A stretch of 55,280 nucleotides of DNA from CAYLLT01 sp964591605 (GTDB taxonomy: Bacteria; Planctomycetota; Phycisphaerae; UBA1845; PWPN01), in assembly GCA_964591605.1 (NCBI GenBank), contig CAZQEN010000003.1, positions 1 through 55,280 of the forward strand. Reading direction: 5' to 3'. The first letter of the stretch is position 1. The number at the start of each line of letters is the position of its first letter. Positions 41,626 to 49,724 of this stretch are shown here, piece after piece. A program made the translations under genes and the position numbers. The notes under the pieces were generated by a model. It saw only the letters and a list, made by a program, of their open reading frames with translations, was not told the DNA's origin and did no database searches.

Positions 41626-41655
41626 GCTATTTTATCGATTGTTGGACAAATCTAT
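41605..41655 (+). promoter_or_regulatory. Candidate pseudopilin promoter with shared 24-base motif
   Basis: TTGACC (41605-41610), 17 bases, TATTTT (41628-41633). Overlapping the -10 box and running downstream is the 24-base motif (41632-41655) that recurs upstream of the glycan operon at 29901-29924. For the divergent sialidase promoter the motif lies just above the -35 box, where an activator could bind. Confidence 0.45.
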
Positions 41656-41685
41656 ATGTAATTGTTGCCGGAGCAGTGGATTCGT

Positions 41686-42492
41686 ATGCCCCAGAGGCCC
41701 TGTGCGCGTGATTCCTTCACCCTGATCGAGGTCCTGGTGGTCGTCGCCATCATGGCCCTTCTGATCGCCGTGCTCATGCCCTCGCTGGCCCGCGCCCGGG
41801 CCGGCGCCCGCGGGGCGGTGTGCGCGTCGAACCTGCACCAGTTCGGACTGGCCATCGGCATGTACGAGGGCGAGCACCGCGGCTACGTGCCCCGCGGCGG
41901 GACCCATTCTTCCGCCCACTGGGTCATGCTGGTCGCGCGCCAGGTCGGCGACCGGCGCAGCTACAAGCACGTCAACCAGGTGCCGGTCGAGCAGCGGCCG
42001 ATCTACTCCTGCCCGCAGCGCACGCGCACGCTCCCCAGCCCGTTCATGGACTACGTGATCAACAGCATGGACCCCGACGGCAACGACAAGGAGATCAAGC
42101 AGCCGACGCGCCCGGGCGGGTGGGTGTCCCCCGGCCGAGTCCTGCTGCTGGGCGACGCGGCCCTCGAGACGGGCACCGACGCCGAGGGGGCCAACCTCGA
42201 GCCCGACCCGAACGAGACGCTGCTCAGCGCCCGGCTCAACCACGCGGCCGCCCTGGCCCTGCCCGACGACCTGACCGGCTACAGCGCCGCCCGGCATTCG
42301 AGCATCGACAAGATGGACTTCTATTCCCGCTGGCAGGTGCCCTCGGAGCGCCGCCGCCGCTGCGCCACGAAGATGCACGGCGCCTCCTCGAACTGGCTGC
42401 ACGCCGACCTCCACGCCGCGGCCGTCCCCTGGCTCGACGGCCGCCGCACCACCCGCGACTGGCGCCGCCTCTTCGGCGTCCGCGACCCCTGA
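41686..42492 (+). CDS. Type II pseudopilin-like protein with C-terminal head
   Basis: 268 residues from the ATG at 41686; a TTG at 41662 is in frame but weaker. The N-terminus is a type II/IV prepilin signal: SFTLIEVLVVVAIMALL, with Ser instead of the usual Gly at the cleavage point but with phenylalanine and the +5 glutamate kept. A soluble head follows with ARAGARGAVCASNLHQFGLA and GDAALETGTDAEG. Planctomycetes carry many such lone prepilin proteins (H-X9-DG relatives). It stands between the sialidase and the apiosidase-like gene, suggesting surface display with carbohydrate work. The DNA after its stop carries family A repeats. Confidence 0.82.
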   Translation: MPQRPCARDSFTLIEVLVVVAIMALLIAVLMPSLARARAGARGAVCASNLHQFGLAIGMYEGEHRGYVPRGGTHSSAHWVMLVARQVGDRRSYKHVNQVPVEQRPIYSCPQRTRTLPSPFMDYVINSMDPDGNDKEIKQPTRPGGWVSPGRVLLLGDAALETGTDAEGANLEPDPNETLLSARLNHAAALALPDDLTGYSAARHSSIDKMDFYSRWQVPSERRRRCATKMHGASSNWLHADLHAAAVPWLDGRRTTRDWRRLFGVRDP

Positions 42493-42612
42493 CCGGTATG
42501 CGTGCCCCCCATCAAAACCCCGAACGTCAGTGAGGGGACTGCTCTGTACCTTTAATAACCGTTAATAGCCACCACAGCCCGTCGCCCACCCCAAATCCTC
42601 GTCGCCCTCCGG

Positions 42613-42690
42613 TAGAGCCCGAAGCGCCAGCGAGGGGTTTCGGTGAGTGCGCACCCACTGGGCAAACCCCTTGCTTGCGCTGCGGGCTCC
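42613..42690. repeat. Dispersed palindromic repeat, family A
   Basis: A forward half (42614-42640, GAGCCCGAAGCGCCAGCGAG) and an inverted half (42664-42690, CTTGCTTGCGCTGCGGGCTC) form a long hairpin between the pseudopilin and the apiosidase-like gene, which converge. A degenerate third half-unit (CCCCGAACGTCAGTGAGGGG) lies at about 42517. This is the only intergenic copy in the window. Confidence 0.85.
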
Positions 42691-42729
42691 ATGGGCGGTC
42701 AATCATCCGGGGCAGGACAATCGGTTCGA

Positions 42730-44379
42730 TCAGGGAGCGGCCCGCGAATCGGCCTGGCCGCCGCGGATCAGCAGCGCCCAGTCCTGCGGTGAGGGGCTCT
42801 CGACCGTGCACGGTTCCGCCCGCAGCGCCGGCCCCGGCTGCCACCGGCCGGTTGACGGATCGAACCAGCGCGCCGCCAGCGGCGGCCGCGCCCCCGTCAG
42901 ATCGATTCGACTCTGACCGCCTCTGGGCAGATACAGCACGTACACATCCGGCCTGCGGGCCAGGCAGAACCCCTCCGTCACGAGCGGGCCCGCCGGCTCG
43001 AGCTCGCTGAACGGCAGGGCCTCAAAGAACGCCCGCAGGTGCTTGAGCTGCGTGCCCCCCACGCCCGTGCCCGGCTCGCCCATGTAATACCACGCGATCC
43101 CGTTGTCCCAGTCGCCGTACGTCGCATACCCGCCGGCCATGGCAATCGACCAGTGCGAGCGCCGCACGCGCGAGGCGTCCTGCCCGTGCCCCGGCCCGCC
43201 GGGCACGCCCTTCTGGTTCCGCACCCCGCGCCCTTCGTAGCCGTATTCCTCGTTCACGTACGGCCTGGGCACGTCGCGGTACTTCATCACCCAGTCGTAC
43301 ACCGCCTGCTCGTCGCCGTACTGCTGCGTGATGATGAAATCCGCCCACGGTGCCCGCGGGTAGAGGAAATCGGCGTACGCATGAGCCGACAGCAGCCGGT
43401 CATACGGATCCTGCTCCTTGACGAAACGGCCCATCGTCTGGCCCCACTTGACGTCGCGGAACTCGTTGTGCTCGTTGCCCAGATCCCACCAGACGTTGTC
43501 GAAGGCGGCCAGCCGGGCAATCGCGTACTGGTAGAGCAGGTACTCGGCCTTCGTGAGCGCCCCGTACTCCTTGGGCAGCCGCTGCTTCTCGATCGTGAAG
43601 ATGCACGTCGCGACGATGCCCGCCTCCCGCATCCGCCGCGCCGCCCGGTCCGCCTTCTGCCAGTATTCGACATTGAACCGCGTGAAGTCGTAGGCGTGCG
43701 GCTTGCCCGGCCAGGCCGGCAACGCATTCACCTGCCCGGGCCGGGCGCCGTAATTGGGCGCGGACCAGGGGTCCGCGACTCCATACTCCACGTCGCCGGT
43801 CGTCGTCCCCGTCTCGCTGTCCCGCGGATAGCCCGTCAGCAGGAAGCGGATCTTGTTGAACCCCTCCCGCGCGCAGTAATCGATGAGCGCCTGGATCTGC
43901 GCGTCGTCATTGGTCGGATCGAGCAGATGATAGGCCGTGTAGCCCAGGTGATAGAACGGCCGGCCGCTCCCTGCGTACTTGAAGTGCCTGGGATGATCCG
44001 GATCGACGATCACCGGCCCGGCCCGCTCCGAGGGGTCGCAGCGCAGCGTCCCCTCCCACGTTCGCGTGACCTCTCCCGCCCGAAAGACGATCTGCCACCG
44101 GTAAAGGCCGACCCGCGCGGGGCAGAACCGCAGCCGCATCACACTCCCGTCCGGCGCATCGACAAACCCACGCACCGTCTGCTCGGATCGACCCTCCGCT
44201 TTGAAAACGCCGGTCAGCTCCGCATCGGTGAAGGGATTCGCAACCCACGGCCGCGGCACGCGCGCGACAAACTCGGCCGGATCGAAACACGGCCCGCCCC
44301 CCGGCGCCTCGATCTGCACCGGGCGCTCCTCGGCCGCAGACGGCGCCGCGATCATCAGGATGGCCAGAAGCGCTAACAA
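42730..44379 (-). CDS. DUF5060/DUF4038 apiosidase-like exported glycoside hydrolase
   Basis: 549 residues if started at the TTG at 44379. The N-terminal beta domain (FVARVPRPWVANPFTDAELT) is DUF5060-like. The TIM barrel is DUF4038-like with HLGYTAYHLLDPTNDD, then the two candidate catalytic carboxylates Glu in WDLGNEHNEF and Glu in YVNEEYGYEG. A C-terminal beta domain (ARRPDVYVLYLPRGGQSRID) matches the putative collagen-binding type module of this group. GH140-related enzymes release apiose from rhamnogalacturonan II. The start has no ribosome site, and a better signal peptide begins in another frame at 44422, so a frameshift is likely. Confidence 0.8.
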   Translation of the reverse strand: MLALLAILMIAAPSAAEERPVQIEAPGGGPCFDPAEFVARVPRPWVANPFTDAELTGVFKAEGRSEQTVRGFVDAPDGSVMRLRFCPARVGLYRWQIVFRAGEVTRTWEGTLRCDPSERAGPVIVDPDHPRHFKYAGSGRPFYHLGYTAYHLLDPTNDDAQIQALIDYCAREGFNKIRFLLTGYPRDSETGTTTGDVEYGVADPWSAPNYGARPGQVNALPAWPGKPHAYDFTRFNVEYWQKADRAARRMREAGIVATCIFTIEKQRLPKEYGALTKAEYLLYQYAIARLAAFDNVWWDLGNEHNEFRDVKWGQTMGRFVKEQDPYDRLLSAHAYADFLYPRAPWADFIITQQYGDEQAVYDWVMKYRDVPRPYVNEEYGYEGRGVRNQKGVPGGPGHGQDASRVRRSHWSIAMAGGYATYGDWDNGIAWYYMGEPGTGVGGTQLKHLRAFFEALPFSELEPAGPLVTEGFCLARRPDVYVLYLPRGGQSRIDLTGARPPLAARWFDPSTGRWQPGPALRAEPCTVESPSPQDWALLIRGGQADSRAAP

Positions 44380-44583
44380 GTCGAATCCATCGCCCGTTCA
44401 GCAGGGAGAATACGGTTCGCATCGGCCGCGGTAAGGGGGCATAACAGCCTGTGGCAGGAGTTTGAATCCGAAGGTTCTGCCTCGCGTGACGGGGGCGACA
44501 AACCGGCTTCTGCCCTGCACCCGGGACTTTGACCACGGGTTGTCACACCCGGAGGCCGCCTGACCGTTCACGTCGACCGCTCA

Positions 44584-45606
44584 TCAGTATGGATAGCTGA
44601 AGTGGTGGATCCAAGAGTCTACGTTTCGGCCTCCATCACCCGTTGAGTTGGCATACGCGTATGGGATCTGGTAGTCGTTCAACAGGTCGAGACCCTGAAA
44701 CTTGTTGACTCGAGGTGGGAAGACAGTGGTATCCTTATAGAAGTAGTTGTACCTTCTGGCCTCGACGTGACCATCCAGGAATGCAAACATGGCCATGCCG
44801 CCTTCGGGCGTGGTGTGGTGCCGGAAGGCCAGATAGCTGTCGGCCGCCCAACTGTCACCGACGTAACCGTGATTGATGTTGTTCCAGGGATGCTCTTCGG
44901 CCAGCGCAAACATCTTGGCCATGGTCCATTGCTTCTTTGTTCCCATTGGAATTCTGACTGGTTGAATATACCCGCCCTTGGCCTGCTGAAAGTCCTGGAT
45001 GTACCTGAAGGACGTGCATTTCTCCGGAGGCTTGAACCCTAGGTTGCCGTGCATCGTATAGCTGAACCTCCCGTTTCCGCCTCCACCTCTCGGGTCTTCG
45101 GGATCTGCAGCGCCCTTTGAGTCTTTGGGGCACAGATAGGCTTTCTCACTCTTCACATAGCGGAAGAGTGAACCCTTCTGAGGTGCTCTGGCGGCGACGA
45201 AGTCCCAGAGGCCCTGCAGATCAGAGGGATCAGCCGGATGGTTGTATTGTTTGGGGGGCCACTGCAGGCCCAGCCACGAATCACCCGGTCGCCAGTTGGT
45301 CGTTGGCGTGTTATCAAGATTCGGCGCCCCGGGCAGTGTCCTGGCGTACTTTGTGGCAAACGACGCCCACAGAACCTCGAACGTCCCCGGCAGCACTTTC
45401 TCGCCGGCCACATAGGTGTGCATGGCCAGCATGATCTGGTGCATGTTCGTGCGGCAGACCGCGCCGCTCGCCTGTTCGCGTGCCTTGTTGAGCGACGGCA
45501 GCAGGATTGCCGCGAGCACGGCGATGATCGCCACCACGACCAGCACCTCGATGAGCGTAAAGCCCGGCCGGGCCGGCCGCGTTCGGCGGAAAGAGCGGGC
45601 GTGCAT
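44584..45606 (-). CDS. Type II pseudopilin-like protein (H-X9-DG group)
   Basis: 340 residues from the ATG at 45606, which has AAGGAG six bases upstream. The prepilin signal is textbook: RRTRPARPGFTLIEVLVVVA, cut after Gly. The large head has ARTLPGAPNLDNTP, cysteine positions CPKDSK and FAFLDGHVEARRYNY, the last being the 'DGH' end motif of planctomycete prepilin-like proteins. It would be processed by the prepilin peptidase and built into a pseudopilus or surface fibre. Codon choice and DNA are less GC-rich than the neighbours, which may point to a different origin or to expression level. It is a single-gene unit. Confidence 0.88.
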   Translation of the reverse strand: MHARSFRRTRPARPGFTLIEVLVVVAIIAVLAAILLPSLNKAREQASGAVCRTNMHQIMLAMHTYVAGEKVLPGTFEVLWASFATKYARTLPGAPNLDNTPTTNWRPGDSWLGLQWPPKQYNHPADPSDLQGLWDFVAARAPQKGSLFRYVKSEKAYLCPKDSKGAADPEDPRGGGGNGRFSYTMHGNLGFKPPEKCTSFRYIQDFQQAKGGYIQPVRIPMGTKKQWTMAKMFALAEEHPWNNINHGYVGDSWAADSYLAFRHHTTPEGGMAMFAFLDGHVEARRYNYFYKDTTVFPPRVNKFQGLDLLNDYQIPYAYANSTGDGGRNVDSWIHHFSYPY

Positions 45607-45806
45607 GGCAGCTCCTTGATATGAGACGGAAAATCGCGCGATCATCGGTCACCTCCTCCCAACGGACGAAGGTTCCGAGATCCAGGTACCCCGGCCGCAC
45701 GATCACCCGACGATCCTGGACCTGACACCGTCAACCTTTTGCCGCGATTTAACTCCTAATATATTATCAGTCAAACAGATAACCGAGTCAACCAAAATCG
45801 CACATT

Positions 45807-46118
45807 GTGCCCAAAGATGTGCAGCCGCCCCGGACGACCACCCGTCCGCCGCCCGTCCCGCGGCCCCCGGTGCATCTCCGGGGGCGCGGTGCGGCCCCCC
45901 CGCGGGCCGGGGCCCGGGCCCAAGCCCAGCCCGCCCCGCTCATCCCGGTGCCCGTCTTCGAGATCCACGACCACGAAGAAGACGACGACGACCACGAGGG
46001 CGACGCCCCGCTGCCCGACGTCGCCGGGCTAGGGCCCACCGCCCGGCCCGCGCCCCCCGATCCCTCTCCGGTGGCCCTGGCCGCCCCCCCCGCCGCCCGG
46101 CACCCGGCCATCCCATAA
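45807..46118 (+). CDS. Candidate proline-rich protein with an acidic His/Asp core
   Basis: 103 residues from a GTG at 45807, no ribosome site. The middle has the stretch FEIHDHEEDDDDHEGD between long proline/arginine/alanine-rich flanks. About nine in ten codons end in G or C, which favours a real gene in this frame. Nothing is recognised, and the flanks are low complexity. It could be a metal-binding or surface-coating peptide, or merely chance reading of GC-rich DNA. It lies in an otherwise gene-free 795-base stretch (45607-46401) that also holds a family F repeat. Confidence 0.3.
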   Translation: MPKDVQPPRTTTRPPPVPRPPVHLRGRGAAPPRAGARAQAQPAPLIPVPVFEIHDHEEDDDDHEGDAPLPDVAGLGPTARPAPPDPSPVALAAPPAARHPAIP

Positions 46119-46270
46119 GTCCTGTCGCCCCAACGCCCCCCGCCAGCTTCCCCCGCCCGATCGGAACCCGAACTCACCGACTGCCCCCGACCGCCGAGTG
46201 GAGACACCACGGCATAGGTCAGGACTTCCCGGCGCGCCGCATCGGCCCCACAGGCTGCGCGAGGGCCGGG

Positions 46271-46390
46271 GAATGACCAATGCCTAAACCCCAATGCAAA
46301 TGACGAAGGGCCCAACGACCCGGCTGCGCCGCGGTCATCAGTCGTTAAGTCATTGGGGCTTCTTTAGACATTAGCATTTGGTCATTAGGG
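46271..46390. repeat. Inverted repeat of the 'ATGACGAATG' type (family F)
   Basis: AATGACCAATGCCTAAACCC and CAATGCAAATGACGAAG face the later CATTGGGGCTTC, TAGACATTAGCATTTGG and TCATTAGGG; the ends are inverted copies of each other. Related DNA is at 53990-54143. Confidence 0.8.
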
Positions 46391-46401
46391 TTTTCCCTCG
46401 C

Positions 46402-47931
46402 TCACCGATCCATCGTATTGCTCGGATGCGGCACCGCCGTGATATGCAGGATGCTCAGGTGCAGCTCCAGGAGTGAGGTGGCCAGCGTGTCGGCGCCGGT
46501 CAGGTTCTCGTAGTGCTGGCTCTTGAGGCTCGCCCGCGGCAGCGGCGCATCGCCCCAGAAGGCCTTCACCGCGAAGTGCCCGAGCTCGACGGCGCGGTCG
46601 AAGTAGATGCGGTCGGCCGTCGCCCGCCACGCCGCCATCTCCAGGCTGATCACCTGCCCCACGGTGAGCGGCCAGAGATCCTCATCCTGCGGCAGATCCG
46701 ACTTCAGGTACGCCTGGGCGGCCTCGATCAGGAGCTTCCGCAGGCACGGGATCCCGCCGTTCTCATACCGGGCCACGCACAGCATCCCGACGGCGGCCGT
46801 CGTGTCGCGGGCCGCCTTCGGATCCCACAGCGGCGTGAACCGCGGCTCGGTCAGGGCCTTGCCGGTCTCCGGGTGCCCCGGCTGGAAGAAACCGCCGTGG
46901 CCGCCCAGATCGTGCTTGAGCGAGCAGAACCGCTGATCCTCCTTCGTGGAAAACGCGCGGAGCTGCGAAGCCAGCGGCTCGGGGACGAGAATCGACGCGC
47001 CGTAGCAGTCGACCGACGCCGACAGCCACACCGACACCGGGTCGAGCCGGCATCGGACCACGGGGCTGTCGAAGTGACGCAGCGTCGTTTCAACGGCGTC
47101 GAGGAACTGCTTGTCTTTCGTGTGCGCGTAGGCGGCCGCCCAGGTGCGCAGATCGTAGCCCATCTGCCGCACGTCGGTGCGGGTGTTCGCCACGCCGCGG
47201 CGGTGCTTGAGCAGGGCCGTCGCGAAGCGGACGCTCTGCTCGGGCGCGAGGCCGTAGCACGAGCAGTCGGTCGGCTCGCCCGGTTTGAAGCCCCCGTGCG
47301 GCGTCCCGCAGCCGTGCCAGAGCGTCCACGGCCGGGGCCACGGGTAGCGGAGGCTGGCCTTGTCGGGGACGGGCTTGTCGGCCATCACGTCCCAGCCCAT
47401 CCCGGTCGCCCAGGGCAGCAGGCCGCTTCCCTCCAGGGGGGCGTGCGTCAGGAACCACTGCACCTGCTCGTTGGCCGCCTGCGTGTACGCGGCGTTGCCC
47501 GAGAGCCCGCGCAGGATGCGCAGCGTGAGCAGCAGGGTTTCGTCGTACATGGGGTTCGCCCCGACGAGCGGCCCGTCGGCCGGGCCGGGACGCTCCTCCT
47601 CGCGGATCCCCGTCGGCGCGGGCGGTCGCGACTCCAGCGGCGCGACCTTCTCGCGATCCAGCGCGCTGAGAAACAGCCCCGTCTTCTGCGGCCCGTACGT
47701 ATCGCGCCCCTGCTTGACCAGCGCGTCCGCGTACTTGTACACCGTCCCCAGGAACGGCGAACTCGGCTGCGGCGCCCCCTTGAGCGGCTTGAGGGTGCCC
47801 GGCAGCGGCGCGGCGGCGGGGGCGGCGCAGGTCCACACGCAGGCAAGCACAAACGGGAGAACCCGTCCGAAATCTGAGATTTGAGATTTGAGATTCGAGA
47901 TTCGAGAAAACCGCGCGCTCAATGCCCACAT
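46402..47931 (-). CDS. Exported GRDxYGP-family protein
   Basis: 509 residues from the ATG at 47931 (GGAG nine bases upstream); two upstream starts are possible. Part of the N-terminus (FSRISNLKSQISDFG) is encoded by a repeat (47870-47909) inserted before the hydrophobic export core FVLACVWTCAAPAAA. The shared motif VKQGRDTYGPQKTGLFLSAL follows, then a helical body (GYDLRTWAAAYAHTKDKQFL) and the tail ADTLATSLLELHLSI ... SNTMDR. The tail is nearly the same in the next upstream gene, so these two arose by duplication. The fold suggests an (alpha/alpha) barrel acting on a polysaccharide. No catalytic residue can be named. Confidence 0.72.
   Translation of the reverse strand: MWALSARFSRISNLKSQISDFGRVLPFVLACVWTCAAPAAAPLPGTLKPLKGAPQPSSPFLGTVYKYADALVKQGRDTYGPQKTGLFLSALDREKVAPLESRPPAPTGIREEERPGPADGPLVGANPMYDETLLLTLRILRGLSGNAAYTQAANEQVQWFLTHAPLEGSGLLPWATGMGWDVMADKPVPDKASLRYPWPRPWTLWHGCGTPHGGFKPGEPTDCSCYGLAPEQSVRFATALLKHRRGVANTRTDVRQMGYDLRTWAAAYAHTKDKQFLDAVETTLRHFDSPVVRCRLDPVSVWLSASVDCYGASILVPEPLASQLRAFSTKEDQRFCSLKHDLGGHGGFFQPGHPETGKALTEPRFTPLWDPKAARDTTAAVGMLCVARYENGGIPCLRKLLIEAAQAYLKSDLPQDEDLWPLTVGQVISLEMAAWRATADRIYFDRAVELGHFAVKAFWGDAPLPRASLKSQHYENLTGADTLATSLLELHLSILHITAVPHPSNTMDR
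47870..47909. repeat. Short-unit repeat (family H) inside a signal-peptide region
   Basis: Variants of GAGATTTGAGATT and GAGATTCGAGATTCGAG stand in tandem. The unit is translated in the signal peptide of the GRDxYGP gene. Related stretches are at 47967-48119 and 50664-50710. Confidence 0.75.
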
Positions 47932-47966
47932 CGGTGTCATCTCCACGTTATGCTCCGCTGCGGCAA

Positions 47967-48119
47967 CCGGCGATCCACGATTCGCAACCGCCAGTCATGC
48001 GCAATCCGCACCAGAATGATCCGCAACTCGCAACCGTATGATCCTCATCCGCAATTCGCAGTTCGCAATCCGAAATCCGCAATCCGCAATCGGAAATTGG
48101 AAATCGGCAATCGGCAATG
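47967..48119. repeat. Short-unit repeat (family H), intergenic
   Basis: Ten or more variants of the word (A)TCCGCAATCCGCAA or TCGGCAATCGGCAA fill the 193-base gap between the two GRDxYGP genes, for example AATCCGCAATCCGCAATC at about 48073-48090. No gene is seen. Confidence 0.8.
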
Positions 48120-48124
48120 TCCTC

Positions 48125-49507
48125 TCACCGGTCGATCGTGTTCGATGGAATCGGCACTTTGAGGTCGTTCGCAGCCGCGTGGACCTGCAGCAGCGAGAGG
48201 GCCAGTGTGTCGGGCCCGCAGATCGACTCGTAATGGCCCGTGCGCGTGCTCGCTCGCGGCAGAGCGTTGTCCTCCCAGAGGATGTTCACCGCCAGCTTCG
48301 CGAACAGCACCGCCTGGTCGAGATACTCTTTCTTGCCGGTCAGCCGGTACGCCGCGACCTCCGTGCTGATGAGCTGCCCGAAGCTCATGTCCCACACATC
48401 CGCGTCTTCCGCGGGCCAGGTGTCGATGTACGCGTCGGCCACTGCGATGATGAAATCGTGATACGCCGGGTTGGAGACCTGTTCGTAGCGGCCCAGGTAG
48501 TACATCGCGCTCGACGCGAGCGTGCCCGAGCTGTAGCCCGCCTGCCACGTCGCCTTCATCGTCTCCTTCTTGCTCAGCGAATCTCGGATGCCGGCGATCA
48601 GCAGCTCGTCTTCCTTGACCGCGAACTCGCGCAGGCGCGTCGCCAGCGGGTCGGGCACCATCGTCGAGGCCATGTGCGTGTCGAGCGGGCCGATCGTCGC
48701 CGCCTCCGTGCCGTCGGGCTGCTTGCGCTTCCGCTCGAACCGCGCGAGGAGCGACTCGATCGCCGTCAGGAACACCGGGTCCTTCGTGTGCTTGTACGCG
48801 TGACCCCACGTGTGAATGTAGAAGCCCGCGTGACGGGCGAAGTCCTTGCCGTCCACCGGACCGTGCTCGAAGTAGGGGGCATGCCGGTCGAAGCCGCCGG
48901 TCTTGTGGTTCGCGATCTGATGCTCCCACAGGCCCAGGGCGAACTTCTTGCACGCCTCCGGAGCCAGCTCCCACGAGCGGTCCCAGAGCATCCACGGCCG
49001 GGCGAACTCGTGCATGTACTCATCGCCGCCGGAGACCACGCCGTCCTTCGTCGTCTCCCACGAGAGGTGCTCGCCCCACGCCATCAGTCCCGTCACCGGC
49101 GACTGCGTGTTCTCGAAGAACCACTTGATTTCGTGATCCGCCGCTTCGGCGTACTTCTTGTCTCCCGTGATCTCGGTGAGCGTGTACAGCAGCCGCAGCA
49201 GGTTCTGATCGAGATGCGGGTTCGCCCCGGTCAGGTGCGTCCAGCCCGGCCCCGACCGGTCGCCGCGCCGCACGCCGCCGGGCGACGCCGGCCGCGTGGT
49301 CAGCGGCTGCATCTTGTGACGGTCCAGCGCGCTCAGAAACAGCAGGCTCTTGTGCGGCCCGTAGGTATCCCGCCCCTGCTCGATCATCGCATCCGCATAC
49401 CGCTGCACGACGGCGAGAAACGAAGCGTTTTCCTCCGCCGCAAAGACAGGCGGGGTCACAGCAAGCAACATGGGCAGAAGGACCTGTGGTCTGGATCGCA
49501 TTCTCAT
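48125..49507 (-). CDS. Exported GRDxYGP-family protein
   Basis: 460 residues from the ATG at 49507, with GGGAG eight bases upstream. Reading further upstream runs into repeat DNA and is not a gene. The signal peptide is short and clean (VLLPMLLAVTPPVFA). The motif IEQGRDTYGPHKSLLFLSAL starts the conserved body, followed by helices with GEHLSWETTKDGVVSGGDEY, AGFYIHTWGHAYKHTKDP and the tail CGPDTLALSLLQVHA ... PSNTIDR. It is the closest relative of the next gene downstream. A carbohydrate lyase or hydrolase is plausible from the fold and company, but the family is uncharacterised to my knowledge. Confidence 0.75.
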   Translation of the reverse strand: MRMRSRPQVLLPMLLAVTPPVFAAEENASFLAVVQRYADAMIEQGRDTYGPHKSLLFLSALDRHKMQPLTTRPASPGGVRRGDRSGPGWTHLTGANPHLDQNLLRLLYTLTEITGDKKYAEAADHEIKWFFENTQSPVTGLMAWGEHLSWETTKDGVVSGGDEYMHEFARPWMLWDRSWELAPEACKKFALGLWEHQIANHKTGGFDRHAPYFEHGPVDGKDFARHAGFYIHTWGHAYKHTKDPVFLTAIESLLARFERKRKQPDGTEAATIGPLDTHMASTMVPDPLATRLREFAVKEDELLIAGIRDSLSKKETMKATWQAGYSSGTLASSAMYYLGRYEQVSNPAYHDFIIAVADAYIDTWPAEDADVWDMSFGQLISTEVAAYRLTGKKEYLDQAVLFAKLAVNILWEDNALPRASTRTGHYESICGPDTLALSLLQVHAAANDLKVPIPSNTIDR

Positions 49508-49553
49508 GGACACACTCCCGGGGCTGATGCCCGTTCGACCAGATCGAACCGCA

Positions 49554-49718
49554 GACAGGTGGGGTGGGCTCTGCCCACCATTTGCGTACCACCCCCGACA
49601 CCCATGGTGGGCAAAGCCCACCCTACGACATTGCCCACCAAGACAGGTAGGGTGGGCTCTGCCCACCATTTGCATACCACCCCCGACACCCATGGTGGGC
49701 AAAGCCCACCCTACGACA
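49554..49718. repeat. Two tandem 77-base repeat units (family E)
   Basis: Units at 49554-49630 and 49642-49718 differ at two bases and are split by 11 bases. Each holds GTGGGCTCTGCCCAC and GTGGGCAAAGCCCACCCTAC hairpins. They fill the gap between the isomerase-like gene and the GRDxYGP gene. Confidence 0.93.
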
Positions 49719-49724
49719 GTCTCG

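Noticed and set aside
49554..49718. Possible CRISPR array
   Set aside because: Only two long units with internal hairpins and an 11-base spacer, and no cas gene.
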